A stretch of DNA of 64,000 nucleotides, from assembly GCA_963721365.1 (NCBI GenBank), contig CAVRJE010000025.1:26924-90923 (forward strand), written 5' to 3'. Positions 39,803-49,844 of this stretch are shown here, piece after piece (within the stretch, counting starts at the first letter, position 1; the number at the start of each line of letters is the position of its first letter). This DNA comes from CAIQPS01 sp963721365. GTDB lineage: Bacteria; Actinomycetota; Thermoleophilia; RBG-16-64-13. Made by a program: the position numbers and the translations under genes. The notes under the pieces were generated by a model, which was given only the letters and a program-made list of their open reading frames with translations, ran no database searches and was not told the origin of the DNA.

Positions 39803-40714
39803 CTAGGCTCCCCTGCGCGAGTACGTCGACGCGACGACCGACAGCGTGACTTCCACTACCTCGCCGAGCGCCGCCAGGCGCGCGGCCAGCTCCTCAGCCT
39901 GTACGTGATGCGCGCTCGGGCCCATGGCCGCGAGCGCGCCCGCGTCCGCGGGCGACAGGCGCAGCCGCTCCTCGTACTCGGCTCTGCTCGACAAGCATGA
40001 AATCGGCGGCGAGGGCCTGCTCGAGCCTCTCCGGCTTGCGTTCGTCGACCTTCAGCAGCCCGAGGGTGGCTACGAGCTCCTCGAGGTGCCGCGGTGACGG
40101 GGTGACCACGAGGAGCGCCCCGTCGGGCCGCAGCACCCGCCGGAATTCCGGCGGCGTTTCGCGGAGCGAAGATGTCGAGGATCAGCGAGGCGCAGGCATC
40201 GGCGACAGGAAGCACACTCCAGGCGTCGCAGACGACGGCTGCCATCCGCTCGTGCGCGCGCGCCGCGCGGCGCGCCGCGAACTTGGAGATATCCAGCGCG
40301 AGGCCCAGGCGGCCGGGGAAGCGGTCGAGCACCGCGGCCAGGTAGTAGCCGGTGCCGGCGCCGATCTCCAGGATGCAGCCCTCGGGCGGCTCCTCGCCTG
40401 CGTCGGCGCCCGCGCCTTCCCCGCGCCGTCTCCCGGGCCCGTTCGCTCGGCCATCTCGCAGACGAAGTCGCGCAGCCCCGAGAAGTGACCGGCGGCAAGA
40501 AACGACTCCCGGGCGGCCACCATGTCGGCGGTGTCGGCTGTCCCTGGCGGGCGCCTCCCGGCAGCAGGTTCACGTACCCCTGCCGGGCGACGTCGTAGGA
40601 GTGACCGTTCGGACAGCGGAGGGAGTCGTCGGTGGCCGCGAAGCCGGTCCCGCAGAGGGGACAGCGAAGCAGCGGTAGGACTTCCGCTGGGAATCCTCTC
40701 GCCCTGTCAGCCAT
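39803..40714 (-). CDS. RlmA-like 23S rRNA guanine-N1 methyltransferase
   Basis: About 300 residues with many frame changes. The N-terminal zinc module LRCPLCGTGFAATDDSLRCPNGHSYD followed by RQGYVNLL is characteristic of RlmA (here CPLC and CPNGH supply the ligands). The SAM-binding domain follows: ILEIGAGTGYYLAAVLDRFP, LGLALDISKFAARRAARAH, VCDAWSVLPVADACASLILDIFAP and LRPDGALLVVTPSPRHLEELV. Shifts lie near 40555, 40430, 40170, 40050 and 39990. Methylation of G745/G748 affects macrolide or tylosin resistance in homologues. It is followed closely by a lipid kinase gene on the same strand, but upstream. Confidence 0.82.
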
Positions 40715-40753
40715 CCTCGCCCCCGTACCGTCTCCGCTCGCGCCCGGCGCCGC

Positions 40754-41762
40754 TCAGGCCCGCACGCGCAACCGCTTCGGCACCACCTCCACCGTGAGGG
40801 GCAAGGAGCCGAGCGCGTCCCCATCGACGTCCAGCAAGAACCGGGATTCCGCGGCCTCGATCCTCAAGGCGAAGCTCGATCCGCTCGCAGGGGAAATGGT
40901 GCACCGTCGGCACCTCCAGGTGACGCCCGTCGTAGACGCTGTGGATGCGCTTGACGATGAAGAGCTTGTTCGGGGCGGTGACGGTCACCACCTCCAGCCT
41001 CCCGTCGTCGGGCCGCGCCATCGGGGCGACATCCATCCCCCCGCCGAACCACCGCCCATTGCAGATGGCCACCAGGTAGGCCGGTAGCGTCTCTTCGCGG
41101 ATCTCCCCCTGCCACTCGGCCCGCACCCGCACCTGACCCTCCTTGCCCACCACCACGGCGCCGAGCGAGGCGAGATAGTAGCCAAGGCGCCCGCGATGAA
41201 CGAGGGCATCGATTCGATGTAGTGATCGACCAGGCCGCCGAGCCCGGCAGAGAGCACGTTGACGAAGTAGCGGCGGTCGGGCTCCCGTCCCGAGCGCGGA
41301 ACTCGGCCCGCACCACGTCGATGTACCTCTCCCGGCCCGCTGCCAGCGCTTCCAGCGAGCCGTCGATACCCGGGCCGATCCCCAGAGTGCGCCGAAAATC
41401 ACCGCCCGTGCCGATGCTCACCAGACCGACCGGCGGCAGGTCGGCGGCCCCGGCCGCCCCCGCCCCCGTCGTCGCCTGGTCGCTCGACTCCCGGCCCGCC
41501 TCCGCCCGCGGCCTCGTCGCCGCGCCCTCAGGACGCCGTTCACCACCTCGCTGAACGTGCCGTCGCCGCCGACCGCCACAATGAGCGGGTGCCCGTCGGC
41601 GACCCCTGCGAAGGCCAGCTCGGCGGCGTGGCCCCTTCGCTCGGTGTAGCGCACGGTCACCTCGCCATAGAGATGGTCCACCCGGGTCAGGAGTTTCGCG
41701 ATCTCCTGACCGGCCCTCCGGGTGCCGCACGCGGGGTTGACGATGAACAGCGGAGGCTGCAT
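40754..41762 (-). CDS. Diacylglycerol/lipid kinase family protein
   Basis: About 335 residues. The start LFIVNPACGTRRAGQE and VAVGGDGTFSEVVNGVL are the DAGK catalytic-domain signatures (GGDGT binds ATP). IGTGGDFRRTLGI and IPVYLA-type later blocks (AICNGRWFGGGMDVAPMARPDDG, in part NGRWFGGGMDVAP) complete it. It phosphorylates diacylglycerol or a related lipid at the membrane. Shifts lie near 41540, 41280, 41195 and 40870. The natural C-terminus ESRFLLDVDGDALGSLPLTV runs to TGA at 40754. Confidence 0.83.
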
Positions 41763-41789
41763 GTCCCCGGCGCGTAGCCGGATAGGCGG

Positions 41790-43039
41790 CTAGAGGAATT
41801 GCGTCAAGGCCAGACCCTCGGCCCAGGGCCCGTTCAAGTGGTCGAGGATCATCCTGAGGGTGGGGAGCTCCACGGTCAGGCCGCGATCAGGGGCACCGAG
41901 CCGAGGTCGGCTTCACCCTGGAAGAACTCGAGCTCACCAAGGACCTCCCCGGCCTCCACCGGGAGAGTCACGTCCCCGGAGAGCTTCACCTGGCCCGTGA
42001 CTTCGTCCTCGCCCAGCAGGCGTCTGGCATAGGGCGACGCGGTGACCAGGCGCACCTCCCGATCCAGCGGGTCGGCGACGGGCACGTCGGCGATGACCGC
42101 GCCGCGATCGACGAGGCTCTTCAGCGCGCAGCGCTCGAACCCATAGGTCGAGCAGAGCCTTGCTCTCCGCCTCCCGGGTGTCCTCGTCTTTGGCCCCCAG
42201 CACCACGCTTATCAGGGTGAGCCCGTCCTTGGTGGCCGAGGAGACCAGGCAGTAGCCGGACCACGGGGTGGAGCCCGTCTTGATGCCGTTGACCCAGTCG
42301 TAGTCGCTGGAGCAGCTCGTTGCTGGTCTTGATGCACCCGGTGGGCTACGCCGCCGGCGTGAGGGAGAGTGTACTCCCTGGTGGACACGATGCTTCCGGA
42401 ACATCGGGTCGTGCATCGCGTAGCTGGCGATCTTCGCCATGTCCTTGGCGGAGGAGTAGTGGTTCTCGGCGTGCAGCCCGCAGTTGTTGACGAAGTGGGT
42501 GTTGGTGAGACCCATCTTCTCGGCCCGTGCGTTCATCTCCGCCACGAAGGCTTTGACGCTGCCCGCCTCGGCGACGCCGAGCGTGATGGCCGCGTCGTTG
42601 GCGCTGGGGACGAGCATCGCGTAGAGGAGTTGCTCCACCGTGAAGGTCTCGCCGCGATGGAGACCCAGCGCGGAGCCCGCCGCGCCGACGGCCGCTGCGG
42701 GCACCTTGACCTTCTCGGTCGAGCGGCATGGATTCCAGGATGAGGATGGCCGTCATGATCTTGGTCGTCGACGCCATCTCCAACCGCTTGTCGGCGTTCC
42801 GCGAGTAGAGGATCGTCCCGGTGTCCATGTCCACGAGGACGGCCGCTTTGGCGGTGATGCGCGGGAGCTTCCGGCTGATCCGCGGCGGAAGGCTGGGCGA
42901 TGAGTATAGGCTCGTCCAGGCCGGCGCCGGTGGCCAGCGTCACGGCCGGCGCCAGCAACGCGATCGCCACGGCAAGGACCGCGGCGACGACCAGCAGCGC
43001 TGGCGCCCGGGCCGGCTCGTGCTTCTCCTCGTCTCTCAC
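41790..43039 (-). CDS. D-alanyl-D-alanine carboxypeptidase (peptidase S11, DacA-like)
   Basis: About 410 residues. A signal peptide at the start (LLVVAAVLAVAIALLAPAVTLA) is followed by the three penicillin-binding motifs: STTK in MASTTKIMTA, SAN in PSANDAA, and KTG in GIKTGSTPWSGY. The C-terminal PBP5-like domain (VRLVTASPYARRLL, LELEFFQG-like strands) is present. It trims pentapeptides in peptidoglycan. Start GTG 43039 lies 14 nt after the cyclophilin stop, so the two are cotranscribed. Shifts lie near 42870, 42720, 42380, 42310 and 42140. It ends either at TGA 41876 or, after one more shift, at TAG 41790. Confidence 0.84.
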
Positions 43040-43053
43040 GGCACCGGTCTTCG

Positions 43054-43574
43054 CTACTCCTCGACGAAAGCCTTGGTGATCACGATGGCGTCCGCAGGGA
43101 CGTCGCCGGTGCGGGCCGTGCGCCCCGGTCTTGACCTGGGCGATGGTGTCCACGACGCCCATGCCCTCGACGACTTTGCCGAACACGGTGTAGCCCCACC
43201 CCTGCGGACGTCTTCGCGGTGTGGTTGAGGAAGTCGTTGTCCTTGAGGTTGATGAAGAACTGGCGGTGGCGCTGTGGGGCTCGGAGGTGCGGGCCATCGC
43301 CGACGGTTCCCCGGTCGTTCTTCAGGCCGTTGTCGGCCTCGTTGGTGATGGGAGCTGCCGTGGGCTTCTGGCTGCATGTCCTCGCTGAAACCTCCGCCCT
43401 GGATCATGAAGCCCGGGGATCACTCGGTGGAACACCGTCCCGTCGAAGTGGCCGGACGAGACGTACGACAGGAAGTTCTCCGTGGTCACCGGAGCCTTCG
43501 ACTCCGTCGAGTTCGAGGGTGATATCTCCGAGACTCGTCTTGAGCACCACTCGGGGGCTCGCTTGCTCCTCCAT
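43054..43574 (-). CDS. Cyclophilin-type peptidyl-prolyl cis-trans isomerase
   Basis: About 172 residues. VVLKTSLGDITLELD opens the cyclophilin barrel. PVTTENFLSYVSSGHFDGTVFHRVIPG and MIQGGGFSEDM carry the active-site region (FHR and Q-G-G). The end DAIVITKAFVEE is typical. It catalyses proline isomerisation in protein folding. No signal peptide is seen, so it is cytoplasmic. Shifts lie near 43490, 43425, 43370 and 43200-43130. It precedes the D,D-carboxypeptidase gene and diverges from pirin. Confidence 0.88.
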
Positions 43575-43727
43575 GTGCTCTGCCTTTCTGGTTGGGCGAC
43601 AGCCGAGGCGCCACTATATTCGCATAGCCGGCACCGTCCTCCCACCCCGGGACAGCGCGACGCGCCGAGCCAATCGCGTCGAGTTCCGCAGAGTTTCGCG
43701 CCGGCGGGGAGAGGGTATCGGCTGCCT

Positions 43728-44597
43728 ATGAACACAGTACGGGACATCCAGCGCGTGCAGGCCGGCAGGCCGACGCTGGAGGGCGCCGGGGTGCATCTCC
43801 GCCGGGCCTTCGGCTCTGGCCAGGAGACCCTTTTCGATCCCTTTCTCATGCTTGACGATTTCCGCGGCGACGATCCCTCCCTCTACCGGGCGGGATTCCC
43901 CTGGCATCCCCATCGCGGCATCGAGACCATCACCTACATGCTCGAGGGCGAGGTCGACCACGGTGACTCTCTGGGGAACTCGGGCGCCATCCGAGGCGGC
44001 GACGTGCAATGGATGACGGCCGGTAGCGGCATCATCCACCAGGAGATGCCTCGGGGCGACGAGCGGGGCCGGATGGGCGGATTCCAGTTGTGGGCGAACC
44101 TACCCGCGGCGCAGAAGATGACCGATCCCCGCTACCAGGGCTTCGAGGCAAGCGAGATACCGGTGGTGGAAGCGGACGGAGCCCGGATCAGGGTGGTTTG
44201 CGGCCGGGTGGCAGAGACGGCCGGTCCGGTGCAGGGCATCGCCATCGACCCCGAACTCCTCGACGTGAGTCTCGGGCCGGACATCGCCTGGTCGCACCCC
44301 ACTCCGCAGGGCCATACCTACTTCGCCTACCTGTTCGAGGGAGACGCGCGCTTCGGCGGCGGCCGGGACTCCGTGAGTGCCGGCCAGGGGACGCTCGTCC
44401 TGTTCGGCGACGGGGAGTCCATCTCGGCCCAGTCGGGAGGCGGAGGGGCCCGCTTCCTCCTCGCCGGCGGCCGTCCGCTTCGCGAGCCGATCGCCTGGCG
44501 GGGGCCGATCGTCATGAATACCCGGGAGGAGCTCGACATCGCCTGGCGCGAACTCGACAATGGGACATTCGTCAAGACCGGAGGCAATCGTGCCTGA
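43728..44597 (+). CDS. Pirin family cupin protein
   Basis: Intact 289-residue bicupin. FDPFLMLDDFRGDDPS, then the metal motif GFPWHPHRGIETITYMLEGEVDHGDS (key ligands in HPHRG and in the downstream DHGDS, with His later in MTAGSGIIHQEMP). The second cupin carries a C-terminal VLFGDGESI. Pirins act as quercetinases or as regulatory iron proteins; which applies here is unknown. The gene overlaps the following methyltransferase start by 8 nt, so they form a coupled pair. Confidence 0.9.
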   Translation: MNTVRDIQRVQAGRPTLEGAGVHLRRAFGSGQETLFDPFLMLDDFRGDDPSLYRAGFPWHPHRGIETITYMLEGEVDHGDSLGNSGAIRGGDVQWMTAGSGIIHQEMPRGDERGRMGGFQLWANLPAAQKMTDPRYQGFEASEIPVVEADGARIRVVCGRVAETAGPVQGIAIDPELLDVSLGPDIAWSHPTPQGHTYFAYLFEGDARFGGGRDSVSAGQGTLVLFGDGESISAQSGGGGARFLLAGGRPLREPIAWRGPIVMNTREELDIAWRELDNGTFVKTGGNRA

Positions 44598-45373
44598 TTC
44601 ACCGGCTGGACCCAGACAAGCTCCCCGATCACGCGGTGGCCAACCGCGAGAGCTGGAACACCGACGCCGACACCTACCAGACCGACCACGGCGGGCAACT
44701 GGCCGCGCCGGGTGGCCCCGGTTGGGGCGTATGGCAGGTGCCGGAACGCCAACTCCAGGTTCTCGGCGAGGTCAAAGGCCTGGACATCCTCGAGTTCGGC
44801 TGCGGAGCGGCGCAGTGGTCGATCGCCCTGGCCAAGGCCGGGGCGAGACCGGTGGGAGTGGACCTGTCGGAGAAGCAACTGGAGCACGCCCGCCGGCTGA
44901 TGGATGCCGCCGGGGTCGACTTCCCCATCATCCACGCCAGCGCCGAGTCGGTCCCTCTGCCCGACGAGAGCTTCGACGTCGTCTTCTGCGACTACGGGGC
45001 GATGACCTTCGGGGACCCGTACGCGACGGTCCCTGAGGCCGCGCGGCTGCTGCGGCCCGGCGGCCTTCTCGCCTTCTGCGGAGCCACCCCCATCATCGAG
45101 ATGTGCTATCCCGACGACAGCGACCACCCGGGCGACCGGTTGCTGATCGACTACTTCGGCATGTGGTCGCTGCCCTGGGACGGCTACGTGGAGTTCATGC
45201 TCCCGTACGGCGCCTGGATACGCCTGTTCCGCGCGCATGGCTTCATCATCGACGACCTGATCGAGCTGCGGCCCACCCCCGACGCGACCAGCAGCTACCG
45301 CGACGAGACCGACCGGGAGTGGTACCGGCGCTGGCCGGGCGAGCAGATCTGGAAGGTGCGCAAAGAGGGATAG
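44590..45373 (+). CDS. Class I SAM-dependent methyltransferase
   Basis: About 260 residues. The glycine-rich motif I ILEFGCGAAQWSIALAKAG and motif II VGVDLSEKQLEHAR are clear, followed by SAESVPLPDESFDVVFCDYG and the post-motif RLLRPGGLLAFCG. It is of the UbiE/Methyltransf_11 type. The likely start is GTG 44590 (VPDSPAG), with one shift near 44608 into DKLPDHAVANRESW. It is coupled to the pirin gene. A small-molecule target is likely but unidentified. Confidence 0.85.
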
Positions 45374-45401
45374 CGCCGGCCGCTGCCGCGTGCCGCGCCG
45401 A

Positions 45402-45419
45402 GAGCGGCCTGCACCGCTC
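45402..45419. terminator. Small hairpin between converging genes
   Basis: GAGCGG (45402-45407) pairs with CCGCTC (45414-45419) around a 6-nt loop, and flanking CCGA/TCGG bases extend it with a bulge. It is located between the methyltransferase and lipoprotein 3' ends. Confidence 0.4.
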
Positions 45420-45452
45420 GGTGCCCGCGGAGCCCGCGCGGCCCCGGTCCTG

Positions 45453-45906
45453 CTACGGCCCCTGGGTCACCACCTGCAGTTCCAGCCCCTGCTCCTCGCA
45501 GATGCGCCGCACCTGCTCCACCATCTCCGCCGGCGGGAAGCTCACGGTGCCCTCAGCCCACGACGGCGTCCACCACGTCACGAACTGGCCGGCCGCGATT
45601 TCCTGGAGCGCCGGCTTGAGGCCGTCTATCCCCTCGAGCTTGGCATCGGCCGCGTGCATCTCGGCGACGGTCTTGGTGCGGTTGGTGCCCTCCAGCAGGG
45701 AGAAATACCACTGCCCGCTCCTCCTGCCAGCTGTAGAGCTCCCAGCCCTTCATGGAGGTCTTGGGCGGCTCGGGGCTGCCGCCGCACCCGCCGGCGAAGC
45801 CCGCGACGGCGGTCATGAGAGCGACGACGACGAGGAGAAGACCGACCGCGTGTAGCGCGGACCGGTGGCCGCTCACGGGATTCGCGGCTCTGCGGTTCCG
45901 GGTCAT
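45453..45906 (-). CDS. Small lipoprotein, unknown function
   Basis: About 150 residues after correction of one or two shifts near 45720 and 45670. The signal sequence is long (LHAVGLLLVVVALMTAVAGFA) with a lipobox AGGCGG. The mature part includes TSMKGWELYSWQE and ends KPALQEIAAGQFVTWWTPSW and QVRRICEEQGLELQVVTQGP. The WELYSW-type opening resembles small lipoproteins of unknown role seen in this lineage. The start is ATG 45906, with GAGAGG upstream. Confidence 0.6.
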
Positions 45907-46017
45907 CCTCACGCCTCTCAGTCTGCGGCAGCGACCGGAGCCAGTTGTAGCCGGCGAGTATGCCGGTGATCACGAGGCCGCCCAAGATCCAGTAGATGCC
46001 CTTGATCGGCCCTGCAT
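45887..46017 (-). CDS. Possible small single-pass membrane protein
   Basis: A short frame reads GPIKGIYWILGGLVITGILAGYNW and then LRSLPQTERRED, i.e. one transmembrane helix with a positively charged tail. The only nearby ATG (46017) is one base out of frame, and the stop is not resolved, so boundaries are tentative. It lies between the TIGR00300 gene and the small lipoprotein, with the same orientation. Confidence 0.3.
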
Positions 46018-46045
46018 TTCGGGGCGCGGCCCCGGCGGCGCCGCG

Positions 46046-47297
46046 CTACCCTTCGTCTTCCTTGCCTCTTTCATGCCGGCCCTCCAGTTCGGCCACCAGT
46101 TCGTCGAGGAACAGGCCCACGTCGGTCACTATGCCGATCGTCTGGAAGCTGCCGCGGTCGGCCAGCTTGGTCACGGCCGCCGGGTTGATGTCGACGCACA
46201 CGGTGTGCACCGAGGCCGCCAGCAGGTTGCCGGTGGCTATCGAGTGCAGCATGCTGCAGAGCATGAGGCAGAGCCCGGCGCCGCGCACGTGCTCGCGCAT
46301 GCGCTGCTGGGCCTCCATCGGAGTCGGTGATCACGTCGGGGAGCGGGCCGTCGTCGCGTATCGACCCGGCCAGCACGTAGGGGATGCCCCGGCGCACGAT
46401 CTCGTAGAACAGGCCCTTTGGTGAGCACGCCCTGCTCCACGGCCGGCCGGATGCCTCCGGCCCGCCGTATGCGGTTGATGGCGCGCAGGTGATGCTCGTG
46501 ACCGCCCTCGACCGACTCGCCCTACCGTGAGGTTGATGCCCAGCGAGGTGTCGAAGAAGGCCGACTCGATGTCGTGCACAGCGACGGCATTGCCGCCGAA
46601 GACCACGTCGATCCAGCCGCCGGCGACCAGCCGGGCGAACGCAGGAGCGGCTCCGGTGTGGACGATCGCCGGGCCCAAGACGGCGACGATCTTCTTGCCG
46701 GCGGCCCGGTTCTCCCGCATGAGGCGGGCGACCCGCGCGACCACCAGCCGCTTGGGCTTCTCCGAGGAGACCGCCGAGCCCATGAACTCGAAGGCCCGCG
46801 AGGCCTGGTCGTGGCCCAGCGGCACCACGCGCATGCCCCGGCTGCCCACCACGAGGCGGTCGCCGGCCCGGACCTGGATAAGGGGTATCGTGCGCGCGAC
46901 GCCGGCCTCCGGGTCCACCAGGATGCCGCAGTCCATCTCCGGCCAATCGACCGGGATCCAGCGGCCCTCGAAGCGGATGAACGTCTCGAGGTTGGTGGTG
47001 GAGTAGAAGTCCTCGGGGAAGACGCCGTCCGCCGGGCGCCGCTTCGAGCCGGGCGTCGTGCTGCTCGACCAATTCCACGCCGTGCTGCTGCAGGTCGCGC
47101 AGGATCCTGTCCAGCTGGACCTCGTCGGCCGCGGTCACCCGGAGGACGGCCAGCGAATGGTCGTCCTTCTCCCGGCCCATCTTGAAGCGGAGGATGCGGT
47201 ACTCGCCACCGCGCTCGAGGATGTCGTCGAGCACCTGCGGCAGCAGGAGCGAATCGATGATGTGTCCTTCGAGCTTGATGTCCTCGTAGGCGCTCAC
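46046..47297 (-). CDS. TIGR00300 family protein (LOR/SDH-like; ornithine cyclodeaminase-type)
   Basis: About 415 residues. Blocks typical of TIGR00300: YEDIKLEGHIIDSLLLPQVLD, EDFYSTTNLETFIR-like text after a shift, MDCGILVDPEAGVARTIPLI, VVLGPAIVHTGAAPAF-like (AVLGPAIVHTG), WIDVVFGGNAVAVHDIE, SFFDTSLGINLT-like and GIVTDVGLFLDELV. Archaeal members have been reported as NAD-dependent ornithine cyclodeaminases, and the same module occurs in cyanobacterial arginine-catabolic fusions. Shifts lie near 47040, 46520, 46425 and 46325. It is probably involved in ornithine or arginine breakdown, cytoplasmic, NAD-dependent. Confidence 0.8.
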
Positions 47298-47450
47298 CGT
47301 TCGCTAGTGCTCAGAGCTGGTCTTGCCATCGACGCGAGCGGCTCGATCCGGTGCAGGGACCGTCGCAGATCGACGTCCATGGTCCTCGTGACCCGAGAGG
47401 TCGGTCGTGCAGTAGGGCCTGCGAGCGTGCTCTGCACGCCGGGCTCGACT

Positions 47451-47982
47451 CTAGTAGGCTCGCGGTGCTGAGCGGCTTCCGGTGCCCTCGTGGATGTAGC
47501 CGCAGTTGCGGCAGTGCCACTTGACCGCGGTGTCCCGCTTGAAGACCCGGCCGTTCTCCACGTTGGCCAGCAGCTTGCGGTAGCGGAGCTCGTGCTGCTC
47601 CTCGACTTCGGCGATCTCGCTGAAGGAGGCCGCGACGTCCTTGAAGCCTTCGTCCTCGGCGACATGCCGCGAAACCCGGATAGAGCGCGCCCCACTCTTC
47701 CTTCTCGCCCTCGGCCGCGGCCAGGAGGTTCTCTGCGGTGCTGCCGGTCTTGCCGGCGGGGTAGGTGGCGGTGATCTCCGCCGGTCCGCCTTCCAGGTAA
47801 TCGAAGAAGATCTGGGCGTGCTCCTTCTCGTTGTCCGCCGTTTCCGCGAAGATGGCGGCTATCTGCTCGAAGCCCTCCTTCTTTGCCTTGCTCGCGAAGT
47901 AGGTGTACCGGTTGCGCGCTTGGCTCTCGCCTGCGAACGCCTTGAGCAGGTTCTGCTCGGTCTGGGAACCTTTCATCTTCAT
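47451..47982 (-). CDS. Rubrerythrin lacking the second rubredoxin cysteine pair
   Basis: About 177 residues. The ferritin-like domain is clear: LLKAFAGESQARNRYTYFAS and IFAETADNEKEHAQIFFDYL carry the di-iron Glu/His ligands, and later EVEEQHELRYRKLL the second pair. Shifts lie near 47680 and 47660. The C-terminal rubredoxin-like domain begins WHCRNCGYIHEG, but the usual second CPxC is absent: the protein ends TGSRSAPRAY. AAAGGAG precedes ATG 47982. The normal role is NADH-linked peroxide reduction in anaerobes and microaerophiles. Without the second cysteine pair the rubredoxin iron site could not form; a local deletion error is an alternative. Confidence 0.88.
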
Positions 47983-48211
47983 GGTCCTAGGTCTCCTTTC
48001 ACAACGGGCGGAAGAGCGAAATACACTATCTATCAGGATGGCACACAAGCCCGGGGGTTGTCAGCCCCGACGGAAACAGCGGGGCGGGCGGTCGGGGCGG
48101 GTCCGCCCGGCGGCGCGGCGCAATCAGCGGGTCGGGCACCGTCAGCCGGTGGGGCGCCGGTCCGTCGCTGTCGCTTGGCGCCGCCCCGCGGTCACCGCCG
48201 GGGCGCGGTCA

Positions 48212-49617
48212 CTACGCCGTCGGGTCGGTCACCCGGCCGAGGAACAGGATGGCGCCGGTGTCGCGATCGCGCAGGGCGAACAGGAAGGGCCGGTCGACCT
48301 TGATCTGCACCATGGTCATCGGCGCCGCCGTGGCCCGCATGATCACCGCGGTCGCCGCGGCCGCTTCGGTGCCCTCTTCGTCGACCGCGATGTAGGCCTC
48401 GTGGATGACGTCGCTTATGTACAGAGCTTCCTGCCTCGTCATGCCCGAGAAGTCCGCTGCTTGAGGGTCGAACGCCTTTTCCATCCCCAGAGCTTTCAGC
48501 GCGTCGGCGAGACCCGCCTGCGTGCGGAACTCGAACTTCGGCATGGTCAGATCCACCTCGGCGTCTCTCGACAGCCCGCCGGCGACCTCCTCGATCAGGC
48601 CGTTCTTCAGCCGTCCCTCGATCTCCGCGAAACGTCCCTGCTCGGGCACTATCAGCAGCATGGCGAGCTCGTCCCGGGCGTACGGCAGCTCGACGGCCTC
48701 CCAGCCTTCGCCCTTCCCGTAGGCGAATCCGGCCGACTGGCTCATCATCGGAGTGGTCACCGCGGAGCCGGCGAGCGTGGTGAACTGCCGTCGGCGGTCA
48801 TGGCCTTGTCGAACTGGACGCCCAGGTGGCGTCGAGGTAGACCGCGTTGACCAGTACCAGCCGGGTGAGTTCGTCGAGCGCACCCTGAGGTATCAGATCC
48901 TTGATCTTGTCCTCCGTCTGGCCGGCCACCCACTCGTTGATCGTCGTGCGCGCGTCTTCGGCAGCCGTCTTGTAGTCGACCAGGCGCACCCCGGCCCCGT
49001 AGTCGGCGGCCAGGGTATCGAGGAAGAGCTTCTCGAACGGCAGGTCCTTCTGCGCCCACAGGCTGTTGGCCGTCTTGACGAGCACTCCCTGGTCCTTGCC
49101 CTCGGAGTCCTTGCCCTGCCAACTGCGGGATTCAAGGAGGGAGTCGAGCGAGTTGAAGGCCTGATGCAGGGCATCGCCTTGCAGCTCGAAGTGGAGCGTC
49201 TTCGCCATCTCCTCCGCGGTCGCTCCCGCCGCGCCGGCGTAGGTCATCGCCAGGGCGGTCTCGATGCTGGCGGGCGAGAACACCAGGTTCCCGTCGCCCG
49301 CCGTCTTGGCGAGCACCGCGTAGAGGTCGCTTCCAAAGGCGCCCAGGGCCTTCGACGCGGAGAGGATGTCTGCCCGAGGGGCCGAGGCCGAGACCCGGGA
49401 CAGGTCGGAGGTCGCCAGGAGAACGCCGTCATGCGCGGCGCTCCCGGTGGTGCTGGTCGTCACGCCGTTGCTCGTGGACGTCGTCGTGTCGTCACCCGGC
49501 GGGGTACCGCACGACACCAGAAAGAACAGCCCCCCGAACAAGAGCGCTGCCGGGAGGACCGCCATGAGCGCAGGTCCGAGCCCTGATCGAGTGGAAATGG
49601 GACGTGACTGCGTCATG
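48212..49617 (-). CDS. Serpin (serine/cysteine protease inhibitor), lipoprotein form
   Basis: About 465 residues. The signal peptide carries a lipobox LFFLVSCG, followed by a short Thr/Ser linker, so the serpin is probably tethered outside the membrane. Serpin blocks: GNLVFSPASIETALAMTYAGA (breach and helix B), FEKLFLDTLAADYGAGV, INEWVAGQTEDKIKDLIP, LVLVNAVYLDATW, the hinge EEGTEAAAATAV with small residues needed for loop insertion, and DRPFLFALRDRDTGAILFLGRV. Shifts lie near 48835 and 48785. The reactive bond is probably close to MRATAAP. Strong AGGAGGGGA precedes ATG 49617. The hinge predicts an inhibitory serpin. Confidence 0.9.
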
Positions 49618-49727
49618 GCTCCCCTCCTCGTTCCGAAACCGTCCTGCTCCCCGCAGTTCCGACGCCTTCTATATCGAACAGGGTTCCGGTCCGAACAGGC
49701 CGTCGCGCCGCCGCGCTGGCCGTCTCT

Positions 49728-49757
49728 TTGACAGTTCCTGCCGCGGCAGGGAATAAT
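49728..49757 (+). promoter_or_regulatory. Consensus promoter with palindrome in the spacer
   Basis: Perfect -35 TTGACA (49728-49733), an 18-nt spacer and -10 AATAAT (49752-49757). The spacer holds the perfect 14-bp palindrome CCTGCCGCGGCAGG (49737-49750), an ideal position for a repressor to block RNA polymerase. It drives the LCP gene 88 nt downstream. Confidence 0.65.
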
Positions 49758-49844
49758 GACGGCTACACTTATGCAGGTATCGTATGTCACACCCGCGGTT
49801 CGCAGGGGAACCGGTTTGCCTCCAGAATCTGTCCGAGTGATTGG

